DNA of 64,000 nucleotides from Kitasatospora sp. SUK 42 (GCF_015776785.2 NZ_LFMD02000003.1:707798-771797); one strand, 5' to 3'. Shown: positions 25,518-35,411, counted from the stretch's first letter. Notes: generated from the sequence alone by a model not told the origin. Program-made: numbers and translations.

Positions 25518-27173
25518 GTGCCCCGACGCCCCACCGGCTGGACCCTCGCGCTCGGCATCGCCCTGCCGGTCGACGCCGCCACCACCCTCACGCTGCCCGC
25601 CGTGCTCGCCGGGGCCGTCGACGCCGTCCTCGACCACCGTTCCGGGCCCGGCGCGTTCCTGCCGCTCGCCCTCGTCCTGGGCGCGGCGGCCGCCGCCAAC
25701 GCCGTCGCCGCGGCCGCCGGACCTGCCTGCTCCGCCGAGGCCACCGCCGACCTGCGCGGACGCCTCGTCCGCCATCTGCTCGCCCTCGGCCCGGGCGGCC
25801 GGCTGCACGGCGGACCGCCGCCCGGCGACCTCGCCGCCCGGCTGCTGGGCTCGGCCGGCGACGCGGGCGGTCGGCGGCCCGCCGTGCTCGGCGCCGCCAC
25901 CGCTCTGCTCACCTCGGTGGGCGCGATCCTCGGGCTCGGGCTGCTGTCACCGTGGCTGGCGCTCGCCTTCTTCGGCGGCCTGGTGCCCGGCGTGCTGCTG
26001 ATCCGGCTCTTCCTGCGCCAGGCCGGGCCGGTGTTCGCCCGCTACCAGGAGGTCCAGGCCGAGCTCGCCGCCCGGCTCACCGGCGCCCTCACCGGGCTGC
26101 GCAGCATCCACGCGGCGCGCGCCGAACAGCGCGAGGCCGCCCGGGTGCTGGCGCCGCTGCCGGAGCTCTCCGCCGCCGGACACGCGCTCTGGGCGGCGCA
26201 GCGGCGCACCGCCTGGCAGGCGACCCTGCTGATCGCGCTGGTCGAGGTGGCGGTGCTGACCACCGCCGGGGCGCTGCTCGCGGGCGGCGCCCTCGCCCCC
26301 GGCGCGCTCACCGCGGCGGCGGGCTGGGCGGCGCTCGGCGCGGGACTGTTCGAGCAGGTCGAGTCGCTGGTCGGGGTCGCGCACGCGCGCGCCGGGCGGG
26401 CCCGGGTGGACGAACTGCTGGCGCTCGCCCCCGCGCCCTCCGGTACGGCGGCGCTCCCGGCGGGCGGGCGCGGGGAGGTCGAGCTGCGGGGCGTGGTGGT
26501 GCGCGACGGCGAGCGGGTGCTGCTCGGACCGCTGGACCTCACCGTCCCCGGCGGCCGTACGGTCGCGCTCGTCGGACGGTCCGGCTCCGGCAAGTCGCTG
26601 CTGGCCGCACTGCCCGGGCGGCTGCGCGACCCCGACGAGGGCACCGTGCTGATCGACGGCGTCCCGGTGGGCGCGCTCGCCCCGTCCGAGCTGCGGCACG
26701 CGGTCGGCTACGCCTTCGCCCGGCCCGCGCTGGTCGGCCGTACGGTCCGCGAGGCGCTGGCCGGCGCGGGGCCGGCGGAGGCGGCGTCCGCCCGGGCGGA
26801 CGGCTTCCTCCAGCGGCTGCCCCGGGGGTGGGACACCCCGCTGGACGAACTCCGCCTCTCCGGCGGTGAACTGCAACGCCTCGGCCTCGCCCGGCTGTTG
26901 GCCCGGCCCACCCGGCTCGTCGTCCTCGACGACGCCACCTCGGGGCTGGACCTCGCCACCGAGCACCTGGTCACCAGGGCCCTCGACGGCGCCACCCGCG
27001 GCCGCACCCGCCTGGTGGTCGCGCACCGCGCCACCGTCGCCGCCCGCGCCGACCTCGTCGCCTGGCTCGACGCCGGCCGCCTCCGCGCCCTGGCCCCGCA
27101 CACCGCCCTGCTGGCCCACCCCGACTACCGCGCCGCCCTGTCCGACACCACGCTCCAGGCCACCACGGTCTGA
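25518..27173 (+). CDS. Half-ABC exporter (TMD-NBD) of the lanthipeptide cluster, degenerate catalytic site
   Basis: 551 residues: membrane domain ~1-310 with about six helices, ATPase ~330-551. Walker A VGRSGSGKS (~351), signature LSGGE (~447), Walker B VVLDDATSG (~468), H-loop VAHRA. The residue after the Walker B Asp is Asp instead of the catalytic Glu, so this half is probably the non-catalytic partner of a heterodimer with the next gene. GTG start with GGGAGA 6 bases upstream gives MPRRPTGW. There is no C39 peptidase domain at the N-terminus. Probably exports the modified peptide or provides immunity. Confidence 0.88.
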   Translation: MPRRPTGWTLALGIALPVDAATTLTLPAVLAGAVDAVLDHRSGPGAFLPLALVLGAAAAANAVAAAAGPACSAEATADLRGRLVRHLLALGPGGRLHGGPPPGDLAARLLGSAGDAGGRRPAVLGAATALLTSVGAILGLGLLSPWLALAFFGGLVPGVLLIRLFLRQAGPVFARYQEVQAELAARLTGALTGLRSIHAARAEQREAARVLAPLPELSAAGHALWAAQRRTAWQATLLIALVEVAVLTTAGALLAGGALAPGALTAAAGWAALGAGLFEQVESLVGVAHARAGRARVDELLALAPAPSGTAALPAGGRGEVELRGVVVRDGERVLLGPLDLTVPGGRTVALVGRSGSGKSLLAALPGRLRDPDEGTVLIDGVPVGALAPSELRHAVGYAFARPALVGRTVREALAGAGPAEAASARADGFLQRLPRGWDTPLDELRLSGGELQRLGLARLLARPTRLVVLDDATSGLDLATEHLVTRALDGATRGRTRLVVAHRATVAARADLVAWLDAGRLRALAPHTALLAHPDYRAALSDTTLQATTV

Positions 27174-27180
27174 CACCCAC

Positions 27181-27265
27181 ACAGAAGGTCGACGCAGCCG
27201 ACTTCCCATGCCATCCACGTCGAACAGAGCTCGCGCCCGCACAGGAAGTCGGCGGAGTCGACTTC
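27181..27265 (+). repeat. 25-bp imperfect direct repeat, each with inverted-repeat character
   Basis: 27181-27205 and 27241-27265 match at 20 of 25 positions and start 60 bases apart. Each unit contains a GAAG..TCG / CGACTTC near-palindrome. They sit between the two exporter genes, where an upstream extension of the second gene would be Arg/Pro-rich and repetitive. Confidence 0.6.
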
Positions 27266-27390
27266 TCGCGCAACCCGCGCCTCCGACCACAGCGCACCGC
27301 ACAGGGCACCGGCCCGCCCGGCGTCCCACTCCCCCGAACCCACCGCGGCCACCGCGGCCACCGCGCCGGGCGGCGCACCGGCGACGGTCC

Positions 27391-29175
27391 GTGTTCCGCA
27401 CCGCACCGGGCTGGGGGCTGCTGTTCCAGGAGTTGGCGACCACCCGCCGGTCCCTGGTGCGGCTGCTCGCGTGGTCCGGGGTGGAGGCGTTGCCGCCGCT
27501 GGTGTCGGGGCTGTTCGTGTCGGCCGCCGTGGACCAGGGGTTCCTGGCCGGGCGGCCGGGAGTCGGCCTGGCGTGGCTGGGCGGCTTCGGGGTGGCCATG
27601 GCGCTGCGGGCGTACGCGGCGCGGGCCGGGTTCCCGCACCTCGCGGGGGTGGTGGAGCCGCTGCGGGACTCGCTGGTGGAACGGGTGGTGCGCAGCGCCC
27701 TCGCGCGCCCGTCGGCGGATCCGGCCGAGGTCGCCCGGCTCACCGAACAGGTCGAGTCCGCACGGCAGTTGACCGCGACGCTGCTCCGCACCCTGCGCGG
27801 GGTGGGGGTCACGCTGATCGCCGCGCTGGTCGGGCTGGCGCTGCTGGCGCCCGCCGTCCTGCCGCTGGTGCTGCTGCCGCTGCTGGCGGCCGGGGTGCTC
27901 TTCGTCCGGCTGCTGCGCCCGATGGTCGCGCGCCGCCGGGCGGTGGTGCTGGCCGAGGAGCGGCTCGCCGCCGAGGCCGGGCGGGCGTTGCGGGGGCTGC
28001 GCGACGTGCAGGCCTCGGGCACCGGGCAGGAGGTCGCCCTGGCGCTGGCCGAGGCCGCGCGGGAGAGCGCCGCCGCCTCCCGGGCGCTGGGCCGGGCCTC
28101 GGCGCTGCGCGCGCTGGTGGTGGCGCTCGGCGGGCGGCTGCCGGTGCTTGCCGTCCTGGCGGCGGCGCCGTGGCTGCTCGCGCACGACGCCCTGACCGCC
28201 GGCGAGCTGCTCGGCGTCGCCACCTACCTCCTCCAGCAACTCGACCCAGCGGTAAGGACGTTGGCCGGTACGGTCGGCGGCTGGCTGCTCAACCTCGCCG
28301 TGGTGCTGGACCGTCTGGCGGCGGTCACCGCGCCCGAGCCGCGACGGCCGTCGGCGGCCGAGCCGTCCGACGCCCCCGCCGGGGAGGTGCGGCTGGCCGG
28401 CGTCCGGTACGCACACGGCGCGGGCGCCACTCCCGTACTGGACGGGCTGGACGCGGTGTTCCGCGCCGGGGAGCACGTGGCGGTCGTGGGCGTCAGCGGG
28501 GCCGGGAAGTCGACCCTGGCCGGGCTGTTGGCGGGGGTCGCGGCGCCGACCGCCGGAGCGGTGGTGGTGGGCGGGGGCGCGCATGTCGCCCTGCTGCCGC
28601 AGGAGGCGTACGTGTTCCCCGGGCCGGTGCGGGAGAACCTGGCCTGGCTCGCCCCGGAGGCCACCGACCGCCGGCTCGCCGAGGCGGTCGAACACCTGGG
28701 CGCCGACGAACTGGTGGCGCGCCTGGGCGGACTGGGCGGCGCGTTGCGCGATCCGGGTGAACTGTCGGCCGGTGAGCGCCAGTTGCTCGCGCTGGTCCGG
28801 ACGTACGTGTCGGCCGCGCCGGTGGTGGTGCTGGACGAGGCGACCTGCCACCTGGACGCCGCCGCCGAGGAGCGGGTCGAGCGGGCCTTCGCCGCCCGGC
28901 CGGGGACGCTGGTGGTCATCGCGCACCGGATCAGTTCGGCGCTGCGGGCGGAGCGGGTGCTGCTGCTGGACGGCGGCCGGGGCATGCTGGCCCGGCACGG
29001 CGACCTCCAGGTGCTGTCCCCGCTCTACCGCGAGCTCGTCGGCCGCTGGCTCGGCTCGACGCCGCGCAACCCGGCACCGAACAGCGCGCCGCCGAACAAG
29101 CCGAACAACACGACGTCGAACGGCCCGAAACCCCACGGCCCAACACCCCCGGGCACGACAGGACTCGCGTCATGA
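27391..29175 (+). CDS. Half-ABC exporter (TMD-NBD), catalytic partner
   Basis: 594 residues from the GTG at 27391; an ATG at 27208 would add 61 Arg/Pro-rich residues that look non-coding, and neither start has a good ribosome site. The membrane domain covers ~1-310, the ATPase ~330-580: Walker A VGVSGAGKST, Q-loop LLPQEAYVF, degenerate signature LSAGE, intact Walker B VVLDEATC with Glu, and H-loop IAHRIS. Together with the previous gene it fits an asymmetric heterodimer: that subunit has a normal signature but lacks the Glu, this one has the Glu with a changed signature. The C-terminus ends in an Asn/Pro-rich tail. Confidence 0.88.
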   Translation: MFRTAPGWGLLFQELATTRRSLVRLLAWSGVEALPPLVSGLFVSAAVDQGFLAGRPGVGLAWLGGFGVAMALRAYAARAGFPHLAGVVEPLRDSLVERVVRSALARPSADPAEVARLTEQVESARQLTATLLRTLRGVGVTLIAALVGLALLAPAVLPLVLLPLLAAGVLFVRLLRPMVARRRAVVLAEERLAAEAGRALRGLRDVQASGTGQEVALALAEAARESAAASRALGRASALRALVVALGGRLPVLAVLAAAPWLLAHDALTAGELLGVATYLLQQLDPAVRTLAGTVGGWLLNLAVVLDRLAAVTAPEPRRPSAAEPSDAPAGEVRLAGVRYAHGAGATPVLDGLDAVFRAGEHVAVVGVSGAGKSTLAGLLAGVAAPTAGAVVVGGGAHVALLPQEAYVFPGPVRENLAWLAPEATDRRLAEAVEHLGADELVARLGGLGGALRDPGELSAGERQLLALVRTYVSAAPVVVLDEATCHLDAAAEERVERAFAARPGTLVVIAHRISSALRAERVLLLDGGRGMLARHGDLQVLSPLYRELVGRWLGSTPRNPAPNSAPPNKPNNTTSNGPKPHGPTPPGTTGLAS

Positions 29176-29343
29176 TCTCGATAGGATCTCGTCCGTCCCG
29201 GCCGTTATGGTGGCCGGGGCACGGGCCGCGATCACCGGCTGTGGGCGCATACCGAGCGCCCGATCGGGGACCCGACCGTGCGCCCCCGGCGCCGGGCGGG
29301 CGCCGATGATGACCTGCACCCTCGCACGGAAAAGACGATTCTC

Positions 29344-29517
29344 ATGTCCGACACCCTCACCGACACCACCGGACCCGCCGCCAACGGGACCGACGCCGAC
29401 GAGAAGACGGCCGAGGCCACCGCGTCGCACGGCCGCCACCGCGGCCCGTCCGCCGCCGACGACACCTCCGGGACCGACGCGCACGGCCGCCACCGCGCGG
29501 CCGGCGCCCGGGGCTGA
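29344..29517 (+). CDS. Small hydrophilic peptide with two HGRHR motifs
   Basis: 57 residues, acidic Thr/Asp-rich first half (MSDTLTDTTGPAANGTDADE) and a second half with SHGRHRGPSAADD and AHGRHRAAGARG. No cysteine and no hydrophobic segment. The ribosome site is weak (GGAAAAG). It follows the exporter by 168 bases and is closed by a strong hairpin at 29544. It may be a short conserved protein unrelated to the cluster, a regulator, or a further modified peptide; nothing decides between these. Confidence 0.65.
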   Translation: MSDTLTDTTGPAANGTDADEKTAEATASHGRHRGPSAADDTSGTDAHGRHRAAGARG

Positions 29518-29543
29518 CCCCGGCAACAACCGACACTCCGCGA

Positions 29544-29574
29544 GGGCCCGCCGGGAGCACACCCCGGCGGGCCC
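29544..29574. terminator. Strong hairpin closing the cluster
   Basis: GGGCCCGCCGGG (29544-29555) pairs perfectly with CCCGGCGGGCCC (29563-29574) across a 7-base loop, between the small peptide gene (+) and the alcohol dehydrogenase gene (-). Confidence 0.85.
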
Positions 29575-29619
29575 TTGCCCGTCGGAGACCGTCGGAGACC
29601 GCCGGAGACCGCCGAGGCC

Positions 29620-30729
29620 TCACCGGTCCAGCGAGATCACCGTCCGCAGCGCCTCGCCGCTGCGCATCTGCGCGATCGCCTCGTTCACGTCCTCCAGCCC
29701 GACCCGGTGCGTGACCATCCCGTCGAGGTCGATCCGCCCGGCCCGCCACAGGTCGACGACCAGCCCGATCGTGCGCGCCACCGGCGCCCCGCCGTAGAGC
29801 GAGGGCAGCAGCCGCTTCTCGTTGAAGAACAGCTCGCCCATGGTGAACTGCGCGAGGTCGTCCCGGGCGCCCGCGCCGATGACCACCACCGCTCCGCCGC
29901 GCCGGGCCGCGTCGTACCCGGCCCGGACGGTGGCCGCGCGGCCGACCGCCTCGAAGACGTAGTCGAAGCCCCCGCCCGGCAGGCCCTTGGCGACCGCCTT
30001 CAGCTCCTCGGGGGCGATCGCCTCGGTGGCGCCGAAGGCCAGGGCGCGCTCGCGTCGCGAGGCCACCGGGTCGACGACGGTGATCCGGGCGGCGCCGCAG
30101 ACCCGGGCGCCCTGCACGGTGGCGATCCCGACCCCGCCCGCGCCGATCACCGCGACCGAGGAGCCGGGCTCGACCCGGGCGGTGTTGACGGCGGCGCCGA
30201 CACCGGTGGTCACCCCGCAGCCGATCAGCGCGGCGGCCTCGTACGGAAGGTCGGCCGGCACCTTGATCACGGCATCGGCGGCGACCACGACCTCCTCGGC
30301 GAACGCCCCGGTGCCGTAGAAGCCGGAGGCCTCGACGCCGTCGCCGCCGTCGCCGCCGTCGCCCCCGCCCGCCAGCCGGAAGCCGGGGGCGCCGAGGCGG
30401 CCCAGGCTGGCGACGCACAGGTGGCCGCGGCCGTGCTCGCAGTGGGCGCAGCGGCCGCAGGGGGCCATCCAGCAGAGCACCACGCGGTCGCCGGGCTCGA
30501 CGCCGGTGACGCCCTCGCCGACCTCCACGACGTCTCCGGCGCCCTCGTGCCCGGGGACGAACGGCGCGGGCTGCGGCAGTACGCCGCTCATCGCGGAGAG
30601 GTCCGAGTGGCACAGACTGGCGGCGCGCATCCGGACCCGTACGGCGCCCGGGCCGAAGCCGACCGCCGTCACGTCCGCCCGGACGTCGAGGGTGTCCTGG
30701 CCGGTCTTGTGCAGGACGGCTGCGCGCAT
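29620..30729 (-). CDS. Zinc-dependent alcohol dehydrogenase (MDR superfamily)
   Basis: 369 residues. The catalytic zinc site includes Cys in AASLCHSDL and the GHEGAGDVVEVG region; the structural zinc is held by the four cysteines of CGRCAHCEHGRGHLC. The NAD site is VIGAGGVGIATVQGA. The insertion GGGDGGDGGDGVEASGFYG is a low-complexity addition. The start ATG has GGGAG 7 bases upstream. The class resembles aryl/mycothiol-linked alcohol dehydrogenases; substrate unknown. A TnnAACnnGTTnnA palindrome lies 127 bases upstream. Confidence 0.93.
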   Translation of the reverse strand: MRAAVLHKTGQDTLDVRADVTAVGFGPGAVRVRMRAASLCHSDLSAMSGVLPQPAPFVPGHEGAGDVVEVGEGVTGVEPGDRVVLCWMAPCGRCAHCEHGRGHLCVASLGRLGAPGFRLAGGGDGGDGGDGVEASGFYGTGAFAEEVVVAADAVIKVPADLPYEAAALIGCGVTTGVGAAVNTARVEPGSSVAVIGAGGVGIATVQGARVCGAARITVVDPVASRRERALAFGATEAIAPEELKAVAKGLPGGGFDYVFEAVGRAATVRAGYDAARRGGAVVVIGAGARDDLAQFTMGELFFNEKRLLPSLYGGAPVARTIGLVVDLWRAGRIDLDGMVTHRVGLEDVNEAIAQMRSGEALRTVISLDR

Positions 30730-31808
<1,079 letters not shown>

Positions 31809-31822
31809 TCGGAACTTCCCCA

Positions 31823-31860
31823 CAGCCCCGGGCGGATGCTCTAACGTCGTGCCGGGGCTG
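31823..31860 (+). terminator. Inverted repeat after the methyltransferase
   Basis: CAGCCCCGG (31823-31831) and CCGGGGCTG (31852-31860) pair perfectly over a 20-base loop. The loop holds TAACGT, a possible -10 of the next gene, so this could also be regulatory. Confidence 0.4.
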
Positions 31861-31950
31861 TCGGGCATGGATTCGAACGGTACGGTGTCCGCGCAGTACC
31901 CGGCAGCAGCACCAGGCAGAGCATCAGCGGACGGTGGGGGCCAGCGGCAC

Positions 31951-33207
31951 ATGACGGACCAGCACAACACCGCTCCTGCGGTCTGGGACCCCACCGCGCG
32001 TGGCGGCGCGGGCGGCTGGGTCCGCAACCCGCAGCGGCCGGACGCCGAGTCCACGCCCGCCGCACCGCCGACGCCCCCGGCCCCGCGCCCCCCGGCACCC
32101 CCGGCCCCGCGCCCGCCGGCACCCCCGGCCCGGGCCGAGGCCGACGACGAGGACCCGCCGCTGGGCGCCCGCCCGTACCTGTCCACCGCCCCCGGCTTCG
32201 GCCCGCCGCCACCGCCCTGGGACGCCTCCGCCCCCGAGGCGGCCACCACCGCCATCCCCCGCGTCCCCCCGACGCCGGCCCCGCCCGCGGCCGCGCCGTT
32301 CCCCGCCCACGCGACCCCGCAGGAGCGCGGCCCCCAGGGCGGCCCGCTCCCCGGCCCCGGCTACGTCTACCCGCCGCCGCCCCCGGCCGGCCCGCCGCAG
32401 CAGTTCCCGTACGAGCAGCCCCCGTACGGAAACCGGCCCGACTATCCGACCGCCCACCCGGTCGAGGACGAGGACGACGAGGACCGCCCGAACAACCGCA
32501 GGGCCCCGCTGCTGATCGGCTTCGCGCTGCTCCTGGTGCTGGCGGTCGGCGGCGGCCTGCTGTACGCGAGCCAGGGCGGCGGCAAGGCCGACCAGGCCGC
32601 GCCCGCCCCGACCGCCTCCGCGACCGGCTCCGGCAACCCGCAGCCCGTCCCGGCACCCGCCGGTACGGACGCCGCGCCGGGCGCCGCCACCGGCACCCCG
32701 GCCGCACCCACCGACACGCCGTCCCCGACCGCGACCACCGCCGGCCCCAACGCCAAGGCCCAGGCGCAGGCGCTGGACGGCCTGCTCACCAAGGGCGAGA
32801 ACGCCAAGGCCCCGATCGGCAGCGCCGTCGCCAAGGTGAACAGCTGCCCGTCGAAGGCCGACATCGAGAGCACGGCGCAGGTCTTCGACAACGGTGCCGC
32901 CCAGCGCCAGGGGCTGCTCGCCGAGCTCGCCAAGCTGAGCGTCACGGACGTGCCGGGCGGCGCGGACGCGGTGAACTCGCTGAAGTCCGCCTGGCAGCTG
33001 TCCGCCGACATCGACCGCGCGTACGCGAGCTGGGCGCGCGCCGTCGCCGCCCAGGGCTGCTCCGGCAAGGCCCCGGCCACCGCGGACAAGAAGCACGCGG
33101 ACGAGCTCAACCCGCAGGCCACCCAGGCCAAGTCGGACTTCATGACCAAGTGGAACCCGATCGCGAGCGGCTACGGCCTCGCCACCCGGACCCAGGACAG
33201 GATCTGA
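31951..33207 (+). CDS. Pro-rich single-pass membrane protein, function unknown
   Basis: 418 residues from ATG 31951 (an in-frame ATG at 31867 would add 28 residues). Residues ~1-178 are cytoplasmic and proline-rich with an acidic patch before the membrane; one transmembrane helix (LLIGFALLLVLAVGGGLLY) follows; then a Thr/Ala/Pro linker and an extracellular domain of ~150 residues with CPSKADIE and QGCSGK cysteines and helical content. The downstream amidase gene starts 7 bases after its stop, so the pair is an operon and a cell-wall-linked role is plausible. Confidence 0.82.
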   Translation: MTDQHNTAPAVWDPTARGGAGGWVRNPQRPDAESTPAAPPTPPAPRPPAPPAPRPPAPPARAEADDEDPPLGARPYLSTAPGFGPPPPPWDASAPEAATTAIPRVPPTPAPPAAAPFPAHATPQERGPQGGPLPGPGYVYPPPPPAGPPQQFPYEQPPYGNRPDYPTAHPVEDEDDEDRPNNRRAPLLIGFALLLVLAVGGGLLYASQGGGKADQAAPAPTASATGSGNPQPVPAPAGTDAAPGAATGTPAAPTDTPSPTATTAGPNAKAQAQALDGLLTKGENAKAPIGSAVAKVNSCPSKADIESTAQVFDNGAAQRQGLLAELAKLSVTDVPGGADAVNSLKSAWQLSADIDRAYASWARAVAAQGCSGKAPATADKKHADELNPQATQAKSDFMTKWNPIASGYGLATRTQDRI

Positions 33208-33214
33208 GCCACCC

Positions 33215-34225
33215 GTGACCGGCCCGACCTCCCGACCGCCCCGCCGCTCCACCCTGCTGCGCGTCACCACCGTCGTGGCCGCGGCCGTTCCGCTCTGCAC
33301 GGCGGGCTGGCTGGGCTGGCAGGCCCTGGACGGCTCCGGACCGGCGGGCGCCTCGGCGTCGTCGAACGGCACCGCACAGGCCGGCGCCCAGGCCGCCACC
33401 CAGTCCCCGGCCACCCCGGGGGCACCGCTCACCCCGCCCGTCCAGGCCGCCCCGCCGGCCGACGGCACGCCCACCGGCGCGCCGACCGCGACGCCGGCCG
33501 CGCCCCCGTCCGGCACCCCGACCGACCCGGCGTCCGTCCCGGCGGGCGGCGCCGACCTCGCCGGCCGGACCATCGTGCTCGACCCGGGCCACAACCCCGG
33601 CAACGTCGCCCACCCCACCGAGATCAACCGTCAGGTGGACATCGGAAACGCCCGCAAGGAGTGCGACACCACCGGCACCGAGACCAACGCCGGCTACACC
33701 GAGGCCGACTACACCCTGGACGTCTCCCGCCGGGCCCGCGCCCTGCTGACCGCCCGGGGCGCCAAGGTGGTGCTGGTGCAGGACGGCGACCGCCCCTGGG
33801 GCCCGTGCATCGACGAGCGCGCCCGGGCGGGCGCCGACGCGCACGCCGACGTCGCGCTCTCGGTGCACGGCGACGGCGGCCCGGCGAGCGGCAGCGGCTT
33901 CCACGTGATCATGCCCGCCAAGGTGGTCGCCGGTAAGGCGGACAACTCCGCGATCGTCGAACCCTCGCACCGGCTCGGCCTGCTGCTGCGCGAGCGCTTC
34001 CAGGCCGCGACCGGCGAGCCGTATGCGGACTACACCGCGAAGGACGGCCTGGACGTCCGCTCCGACCTGGGCGGACTCAACCTCTCGGCCGTCCCCAAGG
34101 TGTTCATCGAGTGCGGTAACATGCGCAACTCCGCGGACGCCCGACGGATGACGGACCCTCAGTGGCGCCAGCAGGCCGCCCAGGGGATCGCCGACGCGCT
34201 GACCGCGTTCCTGACCACGCGCTGA
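33215..34225 (+). CDS. N-acetylmuramoyl-L-alanine amidase (Amidase_3), membrane anchored or secreted
   Basis: 336 residues, GTG start. An N-terminal hydrophobic segment (~16-32) is a signal peptide or anchor, then a Ala/Pro/Thr linker to ~110, then the Amidase_3 domain. Zinc ligands are expected at His in VLDPGHNPGN, Glu in TEADYTLDVS and His in LSVHGDGG; the catalytic Glu is in KVFIECGNMRN. It cleaves the amide bond between MurNAc and the stem peptide. Coupled closely to the preceding membrane protein. Confidence 0.93.
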   Translation: MTGPTSRPPRRSTLLRVTTVVAAAVPLCTAGWLGWQALDGSGPAGASASSNGTAQAGAQAATQSPATPGAPLTPPVQAAPPADGTPTGAPTATPAAPPSGTPTDPASVPAGGADLAGRTIVLDPGHNPGNVAHPTEINRQVDIGNARKECDTTGTETNAGYTEADYTLDVSRRARALLTARGAKVVLVQDGDRPWGPCIDERARAGADAHADVALSVHGDGGPASGSGFHVIMPAKVVAGKADNSAIVEPSHRLGLLLRERFQAATGEPYADYTAKDGLDVRSDLGGLNLSAVPKVFIECGNMRNSADARRMTDPQWRQQAAQGIADALTAFLTTR

Positions 34226-34277
34226 GGCCCTGGCCCCACGCCTGGAACGGGACGCGGCACGGGAGTTGAAACCCGCA

Positions 34278-34306
34278 GGCCGGGGGGGACGGAACCCCAC
34301 CCGGCC
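34278..34306 (+). terminator. Hairpin after the amidase gene
   Basis: GGCCGGG (34278-34284) with CCCGGCC (34300-34306), extended by GGGG/CCCC with one bulged A, around the loop ACGGAA. It lies 52 bases after the amidase stop. Confidence 0.65.
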
Positions 34307-34457
34307 CGCACGGTTTGCAACGACTTCGACCCATTCCCGGTCCCGCCGTGCACCGGCGGGACCGTTGGGCCTAGGCTTCTGGTCCGTTCGGGGGTTTCGG
34401 CCGGTCGGCCCGACCGAGCGAACCGCCGTCCACCACACGTCAACGAGGGGAACGTAA

Positions 34458-35393
34458 GTGAATCTGCGCGCTCTCACCAGGGGAGACGCCGCCGTCGCAG
34501 GCGCGGCCGTCCTGCTCTTCATCGCCTCCTTCCTTCCGTACTGGAGCTGTTCCGGACGGTACTGCGGCGGCCCGAACAGCTCGCAGAACGCGTGGAGCAC
34601 CCAGCTGTTCCCCATCCTGCCCTCCATCTACCTGCTGGGCATCGCCGCCGCCGTCCTGATCCTGGTGCAGCGCTTCCAGGGCGCGGCCGCGGCCAACCGC
34701 CAGGTGCTCGGCCTGCGGCTGGACCAGTGGGGCATCGCCTTCTCCGTCACGGCGCTGTGGACCTCGGTCTGGTCGCTGGGCGGCGGCGCGAGCGGCCTCA
34801 GCGACCTGGGCATCAGCCACGGCTTCGGCGCCTGGCTCGGCTTCATCGCGCTGCTCGTGCTGGCCGGTGCGGCCGCCGCGAGCCCACTGCTGCCCGCGCT
34901 GAAGGCTCCGCTGGTCACCGACCGCCCCGCGGCCGTCCCGTACCAGGGCGGCTACCCGGTGCCGGGCCAGCCCGGCCACCCGGGCGCTCCCGCCCAGCCC
35001 GGCTACGGCTACCCGGCCCAGGGCCAGGACCCGGCGTTCGGCGCCCAGCCGGCCGGCGGCTACGGCTACCCGGCCGCCGGTCAGCCGCAGCCCGGTCAGC
35101 CGCTCCAGCCCGGTCCGGTGCAGGACGCCGCCGCCCCGGCCCCGGCCCCGGTCGCCCAGCAGCCGCAGCCGCAGCCGGCCGCCCCGGCGGCGGACTTCCA
35201 GCCGTTCTGGTTCGCCGTCCCCGCCCCGCGCCAGCTGGCCCCGAAGGACAACCCGGCCGGCGCCCCGGTCGGCGAGGTCGTGCCGGGCACCTGGTACCTG
35301 GCCGTCGAGCAGCGCGGCACCGCGCTGGTCGCCCAGCTGCCGGACGGCACCCAGGGCGTGCTGGCCGACGCCTCGGGCATCCAGCGCGGCTGA
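34458..35393 (+). CDS. Four-helix membrane protein with Pro/Gly/Tyr-rich linker and C-terminal SH3-like tail
   Basis: 311 residues, GTG start after GAGGGGAACGTAA. Four hydrophobic helices up to ~150, with an extracellular CSGRYCGG pair. Residues ~160-245 are a GYxYPAQGQ/PGQP-type low-complexity linker. The last ~70 residues (FWFAVPAPRQL, VGEVVPGTWYLAVEQRGTALVAQLPDGTQGVL) look like a small beta domain also seen in other streptomycete membrane proteins. Resembles DUF5336-type proteins. Function unknown. Confidence 0.82.
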   Translation: MNLRALTRGDAAVAGAAVLLFIASFLPYWSCSGRYCGGPNSSQNAWSTQLFPILPSIYLLGIAAAVLILVQRFQGAAAANRQVLGLRLDQWGIAFSVTALWTSVWSLGGGASGLSDLGISHGFGAWLGFIALLVLAGAAAASPLLPALKAPLVTDRPAAVPYQGGYPVPGQPGHPGAPAQPGYGYPAQGQDPAFGAQPAGGYGYPAAGQPQPGQPLQPGPVQDAAAPAPAPVAQQPQPQPAAPAADFQPFWFAVPAPRQLAPKDNPAGAPVGEVVPGTWYLAVEQRGTALVAQLPDGTQGVLADASGIQRG

Positions 35394-35411
35394 CGGCCTG
35401 AGGGATCGTCG

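Noticed and set aside
27208..27390. N-terminal extension of the second exporter gene
   Set aside because: Arg/Pro/Thr-rich, no ribosome site, contains the direct repeats; the membrane domain begins after the GTG at 27391.
31861..31880. GGATTCGAAC, resembling the reverse of a tRNA T-loop
   Set aside because: Flanking bases do not form T-stem, acceptor or anticodon arms on either strand; it lies in the leader or N-terminus of a coding region.
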